Position numbers and translations under genes: made by a program. A stretch of DNA of 64,000 nt from Streptococcus mitis (lineage in GTDB: Bacteria; Bacillota; Bacilli; Lactobacillales; Streptococcaceae): positions 887,001-951,000 of the forward strand of contig NZ_CP067992.1 in assembly GCF_016658865.1 (NCBI RefSeq), in the 5' to 3' direction. Shown here piece by piece: positions 54,978 through 63,048 of this stretch (the first letter of the stretch is position 1; every line of letters starts with the position of its first letter). The notes below the pieces were generated by a model that had not been told where the DNA came from, made no database searches, and saw only the letters and a list, made by a program, of their open reading frames with translations.

Positions 54978-56711
54978 ATGACAGAAATGCTTAAAGGAAT
55001 CGCAGCATCTGACGGTGTTGCAGTTGCAAAAGCATATCTACTCGTTCAACCGGATTTGTCATTCGAGACTGTTTCAGTCGAAGATACAAACGCAGAAGAG
55101 GCTCGTTTGGATGTAGCTCTTGAAGCTTCTCAAAACGAGCTTTCTCTTATCCGTGAGAAAGCTGTAGGTACGCTTGGTGAAGAAGCGGCTCAAGTTTTTG
55201 ACGCTCATTTGATGGTTCTTGCTGACCCAGAATTGATTGGTCAGATTAAAGAAACAATCCGTGCTAAGAAAGTCAATGCAGAAGCAGGTCTTAAAGAAGT
55301 GACTGACATGTTCATCACTATCTTTGAAGGCATGGAAGACAACCCATATATGCAAGAACGTGCAGCGGATATCCGCGACGTGACAAAACGTGTATTGGCA
55401 AACCTTCTTGGTAAGAAATTGCCAAACCCAGCTTCTATCAATGAAGAAGTAATCGTGATTGCCCATGACTTGACACCATCTGATACAGCTCAATTGGACA
55501 AAAACTTTGTAAAAGCTTTTGTAACAAATATCGGTGGACGTACAAGCCACTCAGCTATCATGGCACGTACACTTGAAATTGCAGCTGTATTGGGAACAAA
55601 TAACATCACTGAAGTAGTGAAAGACGGTGATATCCTTGCCGTTAACGGAATTACTGGTGAAGTGATTATCAACCCAACAGATGAACAAGCGGCAGAATTT
55701 AAAGCAGCTGGTGAAGCTTATGCTAAACAAAAAGCTGAATGGGCACTTTTGAAAGATGCTCAAACAGTGACTGCTGACGGTAAACACTTCGAGTTGGCTG
55801 CTAACATCGGTACTCCAAAAGACGTTGAAGGTGTTAACAACAACGGTGCAGAAGCTGTTGGACTTTACCGTACAGAGTTCTTGTACATGGATTCTCAAGA
55901 CTTCCCAACTGAAGATGAGCAGTATGAAGCATACAAGGCTGTTCTTGAGGGAATGAATGGTAAACCAGTGGTTGTTCGTACAATGGATATCGGTGGAGAT
56001 AAGGAACTTCCTTACTTCGATATGCCACATGAAATGAACCCATTCCTTGGATTCCGTGCCCTTCGTATCTCTATTTCTGAAACTGGAGATGCAATGTTCC
56101 GTACACAAATCCGTGCCCTTCTTCGTGCTTCTGTTCATGGTCAATTGCGTATCATGTTCCCAATGGTTGCCCTTTTGAAAGAATTCCGTGCAGCCAAAGC
56201 AGTTTATGAAGAAGAAAAAGCAAACCTTCTTGCTGAAGGTGTTGCAGTTGCGGATGACATCCAAGTTGGTATCATGATTGAAATCCCTGCAGCAGCAATG
56301 CTTGCAGACCAATTTGCAAAAGAAGTAGACTTCATGTCAATTGGTACAAACGACTTGATCCAATACTCAATGGCAGCAGACCGTATGAACGAACAAGTTT
56401 CATATCTTTACCAACCATATAACCCATCAATCCTTCGCTTGATCAACAACGTTATCAAGGCAGCTCACGCTGAAGGTAAATGGGCTGGTATGTGTGGTGA
56501 GATGGCTGGTGACCAAAAAGCTGTTCCACTTCTTGTCGGAATGGGCTTGGATGAGTTCTCTATGTCAGCAACATCTGTCCTTCGTACACGTAGCTTGATG
56601 AAGAAATTGGATACTGCTAAGATGGAAGAGTACGCTAACCGTGCCCTTACAGAGTGTTCAACAATGGAAGAAGTTCTTGAACTTCAAAAAGAATACGTTA
56701 ACTTTGATTAA
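54978..56711 (+). CDS. ptsI: PTS enzyme I
   Basis: A 577-residue phosphoenolpyruvate-protein phosphotransferase. The active histidine is H191 in [13 protein letters not shown], and the PEP-binding domain shows [10 protein letters not shown] (near residue 296), [29 protein letters not shown] and the C-terminal [12 protein letters not shown] with the proton-donor cysteine (near 505). It heads all PTS phosphate flow, including the galactitol-type and lactose systems. Its terminator is now the border of an IS1167-type insertion. Confidence 0.98.
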   Translation: MTEMLKGIAASDGVAVAKAYLLVQPDLSFETVSVEDTNAEEARLDVALEASQNELSLIREKAVGTLGEEAAQVFDAHLMVLADPELIGQIKETIRAKKVNAEAGLKEVTDMFITIFEGMEDNPYMQERAADIRDVTKRVLANLLGKKLPNPASINEEVIVIAHDLTPSDTAQLDKNFVKAFVTNIGGRTSHSAIMARTLEIAAVLGTNNITEVVKDGDILAVNGITGEVIINPTDEQAAEFKAAGEAYAKQKAEWALLKDAQTVTADGKHFELAANIGTPKDVEGVNNNGAEAVGLYRTEFLYMDSQDFPTEDEQYEAYKAVLEGMNGKPVVVRTMDIGGDKELPYFDMPHEMNPFLGFRALRISISETGDAMFRTQIRALLRASVHGQLRIMFPMVALLKEFRAAKAVYEEEKANLLAEGVAVADDIQVGIMIEIPAAAMLADQFAKEVDFMSIGTNDLIQYSMAADRMNEQVSYLYQPYNPSILRLINNVIKAAHAEGKWAGMCGEMAGDQKAVPLLVGMGLDEFSMSATSVLRTRSLMKKLDTAKMEEYANRALTECSTMEEVLELQKEYVNFD

Positions 56712-56718
56712 TCGAAAA

Positions 56719-56747
56719 GTCCTTGCAACTAAGTTGCAAGGTTTTTT
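56719..56747 (+). terminator. Terminator of ptsHI, rebuilt by an IS target duplication
   Basis: CCTTGCAAC pairs with GTTGCAAGG around TAA, followed by TTTTTT. The last eight bases (GGTTTTTT, 56740-56747) are the left copy of the IS target duplication, so the insertion left the hairpin and T-run intact. Confidence 0.85.
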
Positions 56748-58162
56748 GGCTCTTTGTCAACTGTAGTGGGTTGAAGAAAAGCTAAGATCTAGAAAGGACG
56801 GATTTCGTCCTTTCTTTTTTGATATTGAGAGCGATAAAAATCCGTTTTTTGAAGTTTTCAAAGTTCCGAAAACCAAATGCATTTCGTTTGATAAGTTTAA
56901 TGAGATTATTAGTCGCTTCTAATTTGGCATTAGAATAAGGTAGTTGAAGAGCATTGACAATCTTTTCTTTGTCCTTGAGGAAGGTTTTAAAGACAGTGTG
57001 AAAAAGAGGATGAACCTGCTTTAGATTGTCCTCAATAAGTCCGAAGAATTTGTCAGGTTCCTTGTTCTGGAAGTGAAAAAGTAAGAGCTGATAGAGATTG
57101 TAGTGGTGTTTCAAGTCTTCTGAATAGCTCAAAAGCTTATCTAGAATCTCTTTGTTGGTTAGATGCATGCGAAAAGTAGGGCGATAGAAACGTTTATCAC
57201 TCAATTTACGACTATCCTGTTGAATGAGCTTCCAGTAACGCTTGATAGCCTTGTATTCATGGGATTTTCGCTCAAACTGATTCATAATTTGGACACGCAC
57301 ACGACTCATAGCACGGCTGAGATGTTGGGCAATGTGAAAGCGGTCGAGAACGATTTTAGCGTTAGGAAAAAGTTTTCTGGAAATATCGTAGTAGGGGCTA
57401 AACATATCCATAGTAATGATTTTCACCTGACAACGAACGGCTCTATCGTAGCGCAGAAAGTGATTTCGGATGATAGCTTGTGTTCTGCCTTCAAGAACAG
57501 TGATAATGTTGAGATTATCAAAATCTTGCGCAATGAAACTCATCTTTCCCTTAGTGAAGGCATACTCGTCCCAAGACATAATCTCAGGAAGACGAGAAAA
57601 ATCATGCTTAAAGTTGAAATCATTGAGCTTTCGAATGACAGTTGAAGTTGAAATGGAAAGCTGATGGGCAATATCGGTCATAGAAGTTTTTTCAATCAGC
57701 TTTTGAGCAATTTTTTGGTTGATGATACGAGGGATTTGATGATTTTTCTTTATTAGAGGAGTCTCAGCGACCGCTATTTTCGAGCACTGATAGCACTTAA
57801 AACGGCGTTTTCTAAGGAGGATTCTAGTAGGCATACCAGTCGTTTCGAGGTAAGGAATCTTAGACGGTTTTTGAAAATCATATTTCTTCATTTGACTTCC
57901 ACACTCAGGACAAGATGGAGAGTCGTAGTCCAGTTTAGCGATGATTTCTTTGTGAGTATCCCTATTGATGATATCCATAAATTGGATATTAGGGTCTTTG
58001 ATATCGAGCAGTTTTGTGATAAAATGTAATTGTTCCATATGATTCTTTCTAATGAGTTGTTTTGTCGCTTTTCATTATAGGTCATATGGGACTTTTTTTC
58101 TACACAAAAATAGGCTCCATAATATCTATAGAGGATTTACCCACTACAAATATTATAGAGCC
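56748..58162 (-). mobile_element. Complete ISL3-family insertion sequence (IS1167-type)
   Basis: The 1415-bp element has 24-bp imperfect ends: GGCTCTTTGTCAACTGTAGT on the left matches the complement of the right end at 18 of 24 positions, with TGTAGTGGGT shared. It is flanked by perfect 8-bp direct repeats GGTTTTTT at 56740-56747 and 58163-58170. One long transposase gene fills it. The intact ends, duplication and open frame suggest a recent insertion. The IS1167 name is from family resemblance. Confidence 0.9.
56782..58038 (-). CDS. ISL3 family transposase
   Basis: A 418-residue transposase. An N-terminal zinc finger has CPECG and CYQCS (about residues 43-81), then an HTH (TMTDIAHQLSISTSTVIRKL-type segment near 135). 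The DDE catalytic triad can be placed at SWDEYAF, ITMDMFSPYY and KLEATNNLIK. The frame has no interruption, unlike many IS1167 copies in streptococci. It is read toward ptsI on the opposite strand. Confidence 0.92.
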   Translation of the reverse strand: MEQLHFITKLLDIKDPNIQFMDIINRDTHKEIIAKLDYDSPSCPECGSQMKKYDFQKPSKIPYLETTGMPTRILLRKRRFKCYQCSKIAVAETPLIKKNHQIPRIINQKIAQKLIEKTSMTDIAHQLSISTSTVIRKLNDFNFKHDFSRLPEIMSWDEYAFTKGKMSFIAQDFDNLNIITVLEGRTQAIIRNHFLRYDRAVRCQVKIITMDMFSPYYDISRKLFPNAKIVLDRFHIAQHLSRAMSRVRVQIMNQFERKSHEYKAIKRYWKLIQQDSRKLSDKRFYRPTFRMHLTNKEILDKLLSYSEDLKHHYNLYQLLLFHFQNKEPDKFFGLIEDNLKQVHPLFHTVFKTFLKDKEKIVNALQLPYSNAKLEATNNLIKLIKRNAFGFRNFENFKKRIFIALNIKKERTKSVLSRS

Positions 58163-58193
58163 GGTTTTTTATAGTTTAATAGCAGAAATTTTA

Positions 58194-58266
58194 TTAACTA
58201 GTTCATAAAAAGCTTGACAATAAAAAAAATCGGAGTAGAATATTAACTAGTTAAATAACTAGTTAA
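58194..58266 (+). promoter_or_regulatory. adcAII promoter with three AdcR boxes
   Basis: TTGACA (58214-58219), 16 bases, TAGAAT (58236-58241). TTAACTAGTTAA at 58243-58254 matches the AdcR zinc-repressor motif (TTAACYRGTTAA) exactly; ATAACTAGTTAA follows without a gap at 58255-58266; TTAACTAGTTCA lies upstream at 58194-58205. The boxes bracket the core promoter, predicting tight repression when zinc is plentiful. Confidence 0.85.
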
Positions 58267-58275
58267 GGAGTTTTT

Positions 58276-59193
58276 ATGAAGAAACAAAATTTGTTTTTAG
58301 TGTTGTTAAGTGTCTTTCTTTTATGTTTAGCTGCTTGTGGTCAAAAGGAAAGCCAGACAGGGAAAGGGATGAAAATTGTGACCAGTTTCTATCCTATCTA
58401 CGCTATGGTCAAGGAAGTATCTGGTGACTTGAATGATGTTCGAATGATTCAGTCAAGTAGTGGGATTCACTCCTTTGAGCCTTCAGCGAATGATATTGCG
58501 GCCATCTATGATGCAGACGTCTTTGTTTACCATTCTCATACGCTCGAATCTTGGGCAGGAAGTCTGGATCCCAATCTAAAAAAGTCCAAAGTTAAGGTTT
58601 TAGAGGCTTCAGAAGGAATGACATTGGATCGTGTCCCTGGTCTAGAAGATGTGGAAGCAGGTGATGGAGTTGATGAAAAAACGCTTTATGATCCTCACAC
58701 ATGGCTAGATCCTGAAAAAGCTGGAGAAGAAGCCCAGATTATCGCTGATAAACTTTCAGAGGTGGATAGTGAGCATAAAGAAACTTACCAGAAAAATGCG
58801 CAAGCCTTTATCAAAAAAGCTCAAGAATTGACTAAGAAATTCCAACCTAAATTTGAAAAAGCGAGTCAGAAGACTTTTGTAACACAACATACGGCCTTTT
58901 CTTATCTAGCGAAGCGATTTGGACTCAATCAACTTGGTATTGCAGGTATCTCTCCTGAACAAGAACCAAGTCCGCGACAACTAACAGAAATTCAGGAATT
59001 TGTTAAAACCTATAATGTTAAAACAATTTTTACAGAAAGTAATGCTTCTTCGAAAGTAGCTGAAACTCTTGTCAAATCAACAGGTGTAGGTCTTAAAACT
59101 CTAAATCCTTTAGAGGCAGACCCACAAAATGACAAGACTTATTTAGAAAACCTAGAAGACAATATGAGTGTTCTAGCAGAAGAATTGAAATGA
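58276..59193 (+). CDS. adcAII: Zinc-binding ABC transporter lipoprotein AdcAII
   Basis: A 305-residue cluster 9 solute-binding protein. The lipobox is LAAC (C20). Zinc ligands expected for AdcAII/Lmb are visible: GIHSFEPSAND (H near residue 65), YHSHTLESW (near 85), FVTQHTAFSYLAKRFG (near 200) and FTESNASSKVAETLV (E near 275). The histidine-rich loop of AdcA is missing, which separates it from that paralogue. AAGGAG precedes the ATG. It is seven bases before a pht gene, and Pht proteins are known to hand zinc to AdcAII. Confidence 0.93.
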   Translation: MKKQNLFLVLLSVFLLCLAACGQKESQTGKGMKIVTSFYPIYAMVKEVSGDLNDVRMIQSSSGIHSFEPSANDIAAIYDADVFVYHSHTLESWAGSLDPNLKKSKVKVLEASEGMTLDRVPGLEDVEAGDGVDEKTLYDPHTWLDPEKAGEEAQIIADKLSEVDSEHKETYQKNAQAFIKKAQELTKKFQPKFEKASQKTFVTQHTAFSYLAKRFGLNQLGIAGISPEQEPSPRQLTEIQEFVKTYNVKTIFTESNASSKVAETLVKSTGVGLKTLNPLEADPQNDKTYLENLEDNMSVLAEELK

Positions 59194-59200
59194 GGAGATT

Positions 59201-60360
59201 ATGAAAATCAATAAGAAATATCTAGCTGGGTCTGCGGCTGCACTTGTTTTAAGTGTGTGTGCTTATGAACTAGGTTTGCATCAAGCCCAAACTGTAAAAG
59301 AAAATAACCGTGTTTCATACATCGATGGTAAACAACCAAGTCAAAAGGCAGAGAATTTGACACCTGATGAAGTCAGTAAAAAAGAAGGTATTAATGCCGA
59401 GCAAATCGTCATCAAGATTACGGACCAAGGTTATGTGACTTCTCATGGGGACCACTATCATTATTACAATGGTAAGGTTCCTTATGACGCTATCATCAGT
59501 GAAGAGTTGCTGATGAAGGATCCGAATTATCAGTTGAAGGATTCAGATATTGTCAATGAAATCAAGGGTGGCTATGTGATTAAGGTAGATGGTAAGTATT
59601 ATGTCTATCTAACGGACGCATCACATGCTGATAATGTTCGAACAAAAGAAGAAATCACTCGTCAGAAGCAGGAACACGGTAGTAATCACGGAGGTGGTTC
59701 TAGCGATAAAGCAGTAGTCGCTGCCAGAGCTCAGGGCCGTTATACAACAGATGATGGTTATATCTTTAATGCATCTGACATCATCGAAGATACGGGCGAT
59801 GCTTATATCGTTCCTCATGGCAATCACTTCCATTACATTCCTAAGAGTGACTTGTCTGCCAGTGAATTAGCTGCTGCCCGAGCCTTCTTATCTGGTAAAG
59901 GTAGTCAAACAAGCTCAGTTGGGTATCGTCCGTCTACAAATTCTTCTATCAGTAGCTCATCAGCGATATCAAATAGTAGTTCATATGGACAAACAAATCA
60001 AAGCAATGTTGAGACAAATACTAGAAGATGGGCTCCAAGTGTTAGCCCACAAGTGGATAATAGTTATCAAGCAAGTCCAAGTGAAGATGTATCTAGTCTC
60101 TTGAAACAACTTTATGCCTTGCCACTTAGCCAACGACATGTGGAATCAGATGGGCTTGTCTTTGATCCGGCGCAGATTACAAGAAAAACTGCAAATGGTG
60201 TTGCAGTGCCTCACGGAGACCATTATCACTTTATCCCTTATTCTCAAATGTCTGATTTAGAGCAGAAGATTGCAAGAATGATTTCTGAAAATTATCAAGG
60301 AAATCATACTACTGCAGGTGGCAAAGAATTAAAACCAATTCCGAATCCAAGTCTTCCAAA
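59201..60360 (+). repeat. Near-identical 1160-bp pht segment, copy 1
   Basis: This segment aligns without gaps to 61889-63048 at an offset of 2688 bases, with about ten amino-acid differences. Beyond 60360 the two genes diverge quickly into different proline-rich spacers. Confidence 0.85.
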
Positions 60361-61732
60361 TTTAATTCCATCTCCTGTTTTGCCAGCTCTTACCTTAAAA
60401 CCTTTGAAACCTATTGTAAAGCCGGCTCCTACTCCAAATCCTAAAATAGACTCAAATTCTTCTTTGGTTAGTCAGCTGGTACGAAAAGTTGGAGAAGGAT
60501 ATGTATTCGAAGAAAAGGGCATCTCTCGTTATGTCTTTGCGAAAGATTTACCATCTGACACTGTTAAAAATCTGGAAAGCAAGTTATCAAAACAAGAGAG
60601 TGTTTCACACGCTTTAACTGCTAAAAAAGAAAATGTACCACCTCGCGACCAAGAATTTTATGATAAAGCATATAATTTGTTGGCCGAGGCTCATAAATCC
60701 TTGTCTGAAAATAAAGGTCGCGTTTCTGATTTCCAAGCCTTAGACAAATTAGCAGAACGCTTGAATGATGAATCTTCTAATAAAGGAAAATTGGTAGATG
60801 ATTTATTGGCATTCCTAGCACCAATTACTCACCCAGAGCGACTTGGAAAACCAAATTCTCAAATTGAATATACCGAAAACGAAGTTCGTATTGCTCAATT
60901 AGCTGATAAGTATACGACGTCAGATGGTTACATTTTTGACGAACATGATATTATCAGTGATGAAGGAGATGCCTATGTAACACCTCATATGGGCCATAGT
61001 CACTGGATTGGAAAAGATAGCCTTTCTGATAAGGAAAAAGCTGCGGCTCAATCTTATACTAAAGAAAAAGGAATTTTACCTCCGTCAGCAGACGCAGATG
61101 CTCAAGCAAATCCAACTGGAGATAGTGCAGCGGCTATTTACAATCGTGTGAAAGGTGAGAAACGAATTCCACTCGTTCGACTTCCATACATGGTTGAGCA
61201 TACAGTAGAAGTTAAAAATGGTAATTTAATCATTCCTCACAAGGATCATTACCATAACATTAAATTTGCTTGGTTTGATGATCATTCATACAAGGCTCCA
61301 AATGGTTATACTCTAGAAGACTTATTTGCGACGATTAAGTACTATGTTGAACATCCTAATGAACGTCCACATTCTAATGATGGATGGGGAAATGCCAGCG
61401 ACCATGTCTTAGGCAAGAAAGACCATAGTGAAGATCCAAATAAGAACTTCAAAGCGGATGAAGAACCAGTAGAGGAAACACCTGCTGAGCCGGAAGTTCC
61501 TCAAGTAGAGACTGAAAAAGTAGAGGCCAAGCTTAAAGAAGCAGAAGTTTTACTTGCTAAAGTAACAGATGCTAGTCTGAAAGGCAATGCGACAGAAACC
61601 CTAGCTGGTTTACGAAATAACTTGAGTCTGCAAACCATGGATAATAATGGAATCATGGCAGAAGCAGAAAAATTACTTGCTTTGCTAAAAGGAAGTAATC
61701 CTTCACCTGTGAATAAGGAAAAAACAAACTAA
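59201..61732 (+). CDS. pht: Histidine-triad surface protein (first, PhtD-like)
   Basis: An 843-residue surface protein that binds zinc and, in pneumococcus, factor H-type host proteins. A signal region (about residues 5-25, with LSVC) is followed by five HxxHxH triads: HGDHYH (82-87), HGNHFH (near 205), HGDHYH (near 340), HMGHSH (near 605) and HKDHYH (near 685). There are S/N-rich and proline-rich spacers. It follows adcAII by seven bases, so they share the AdcR promoter. The first 387 residues are almost identical to the next gene. The number of triads fits PhtA/B/D, not the six-triad PhtE. Confidence 0.9.
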   Translation: MKINKKYLAGSAAALVLSVCAYELGLHQAQTVKENNRVSYIDGKQPSQKAENLTPDEVSKKEGINAEQIVIKITDQGYVTSHGDHYHYYNGKVPYDAIISEELLMKDPNYQLKDSDIVNEIKGGYVIKVDGKYYVYLTDASHADNVRTKEEITRQKQEHGSNHGGGSSDKAVVAARAQGRYTTDDGYIFNASDIIEDTGDAYIVPHGNHFHYIPKSDLSASELAAARAFLSGKGSQTSSVGYRPSTNSSISSSSAISNSSSYGQTNQSNVETNTRRWAPSVSPQVDNSYQASPSEDVSSLLKQLYALPLSQRHVESDGLVFDPAQITRKTANGVAVPHGDHYHFIPYSQMSDLEQKIARMISENYQGNHTTAGGKELKPIPNPSLPNLIPSPVLPALTLKPLKPIVKPAPTPNPKIDSNSSLVSQLVRKVGEGYVFEEKGISRYVFAKDLPSDTVKNLESKLSKQESVSHALTAKKENVPPRDQEFYDKAYNLLAEAHKSLSENKGRVSDFQALDKLAERLNDESSNKGKLVDDLLAFLAPITHPERLGKPNSQIEYTENEVRIAQLADKYTTSDGYIFDEHDIISDEGDAYVTPHMGHSHWIGKDSLSDKEKAAAQSYTKEKGILPPSADADAQANPTGDSAAAIYNRVKGEKRIPLVRLPYMVEHTVEVKNGNLIIPHKDHYHNIKFAWFDDHSYKAPNGYTLEDLFATIKYYVEHPNERPHSNDGWGNASDHVLGKKDHSEDPNKNFKADEEPVEETPAEPEVPQVETEKVEAKLKEAEVLLAKVTDASLKGNATETLAGLRNNLSLQTMDNNGIMAEAEKLLALLKGSNPSPVNKEKTN

Positions 61733-61772
61733 TGAAAAATGAGAGTCTCGATAAAGAGGCTTTCATTTTTAT
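61733..61772 (+). terminator. Terminator after the first pht gene
   Basis: AAAATGAGAGTCTC pairs with GAGGCTTTCATTTT around GATAAA and ends in ATTTTTATTA. Confidence 0.8.
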
Positions 61773-61792
61773 TATGTATATACGAAAAATTC

Positions 61793-61846
61793 TTGACAAG
61801 CAGTACTAAAAAGAGTAAACTATTAACTAGTTAATTAACTGGTTCA
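61793..61846 (+). promoter_or_regulatory. Promoter of the second pht gene with two AdcR boxes
   Basis: TTGACA (61793-61798), 17 bases, TAAACT (61816-61821). TTAACTAGTTAA at 61823-61834 is an exact AdcR box, directly followed by TTAACTGGTTCA at 61835-61846. Spacing to the -10 box is the same as at adcAII. Confidence 0.85.
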
Positions 61847-61888
61847 TTATTTGTGGTGAATCAAATAGAGTTAAGAAAAGAGGAAAGA

Positions 61889-63048
61889 ATGAAAATCAAT
61901 AAGAAATATCTAGCTGGGTCTGCGGCTGCACTTGTTTTAAGTGTCTGTGCTTATGAACTAGGTTTGCATCAGGCTCAAACTGTGAAAGAAAATAACCGTG
62001 TTTCTTACATTGATGGTAAACAACCGAGTCAAAAGGCAGAGAATTTAACACCTGATGAAGTTAGTAAAAAAGAAGGTATTAATGCTGAGCAAATTGTTAT
62101 CAAGATTACGGATCAAGGTTATGTGACTTCTCATGGAGACCATTATCATTACTATAATGGCAAGGTTCCTTATGATGCTATCATTAGTGAAGAACTGCTG
62201 ATGAAAGATCCGAATTATCAGTTGAAGGATTCAGATATTGTCAATGAAATCAAGGGTGGCTATGTGATTAAGGTAGATGGTAAGTATTATGTCTATCTAA
62301 AGGATGCAGCACATGCTGATAATGTTCGCTCAAAAGAAGAAATTACTCGTCAGAAGCAGGAACACGGTAGTAATCACGGAGGTGGTTCTAGCGATAAAGA
62401 GGTAGTCGCTGCCAGAGCTCAGGGTCGTTATACAACAGATGATGGTTATATCTTTAATGCATCTGATATTATAGAAGATACGGGAGATGCCTATATCGTT
62501 CCTCATGGTAATCACTTCCATTATATTCCTAAGAGTGACTTGTCTGCCAGTGAATTAGCTGCTGCTCGAGCCTTCCTATCTGGAAAAGGTAGTCAAACAA
62601 GCTCAGTTGGCTATCGTCCGTCTACAAATTCTTCTAACAGTAGCTCATCAGAGGCATCGAATAGTAGTTCATATGGACAAACAAATCAAAGCAATGTTGA
62701 GACAAATACCAGAAGATGGACTCCAAGTGTTAGCCCACAAGTGGATAATAGCTATCAAGCTAGTCCGAGTGAAGACGTATCCAGTCTCTTGAAACAGCTT
62801 TATGCCTTGCCACTCAGCCAACGACATGTGGAATCAGATGGGCTTGTCTTTGATCCGGCGCAGATTACAAGAAAAACTACGAATGGTGTTGCAGTGCCTC
62901 ACGGAGACCATTATCACTTTATCCCTTATTCTCAAATGTCTGATTTAGAGCAGAAGATTGCGAGAATGATTTCTGAAAATTATCAAGGAAATCATACTAC
63001 TGCAGGTGGTAAAGAATTAAAACCAATTCCGACTCCAAGCCTTCCAAA
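61889..63048 (+). repeat. Near-identical 1160-bp pht segment, copy 2
   Basis: Partner of 59201-60360. The identity begins at the ATG and does not extend into the upstream sequence, so the shared part is the coding N-terminal half only. Confidence 0.85.

Noticed and set aside
55551..56312. A 253-codon open frame on the reverse strand inside ptsI.
   Set aside because: ptsI coding is certain, and the reverse frame gives a Cys/Phe/Ser-rich product with no domain, as expected from a codon-biased shadow.
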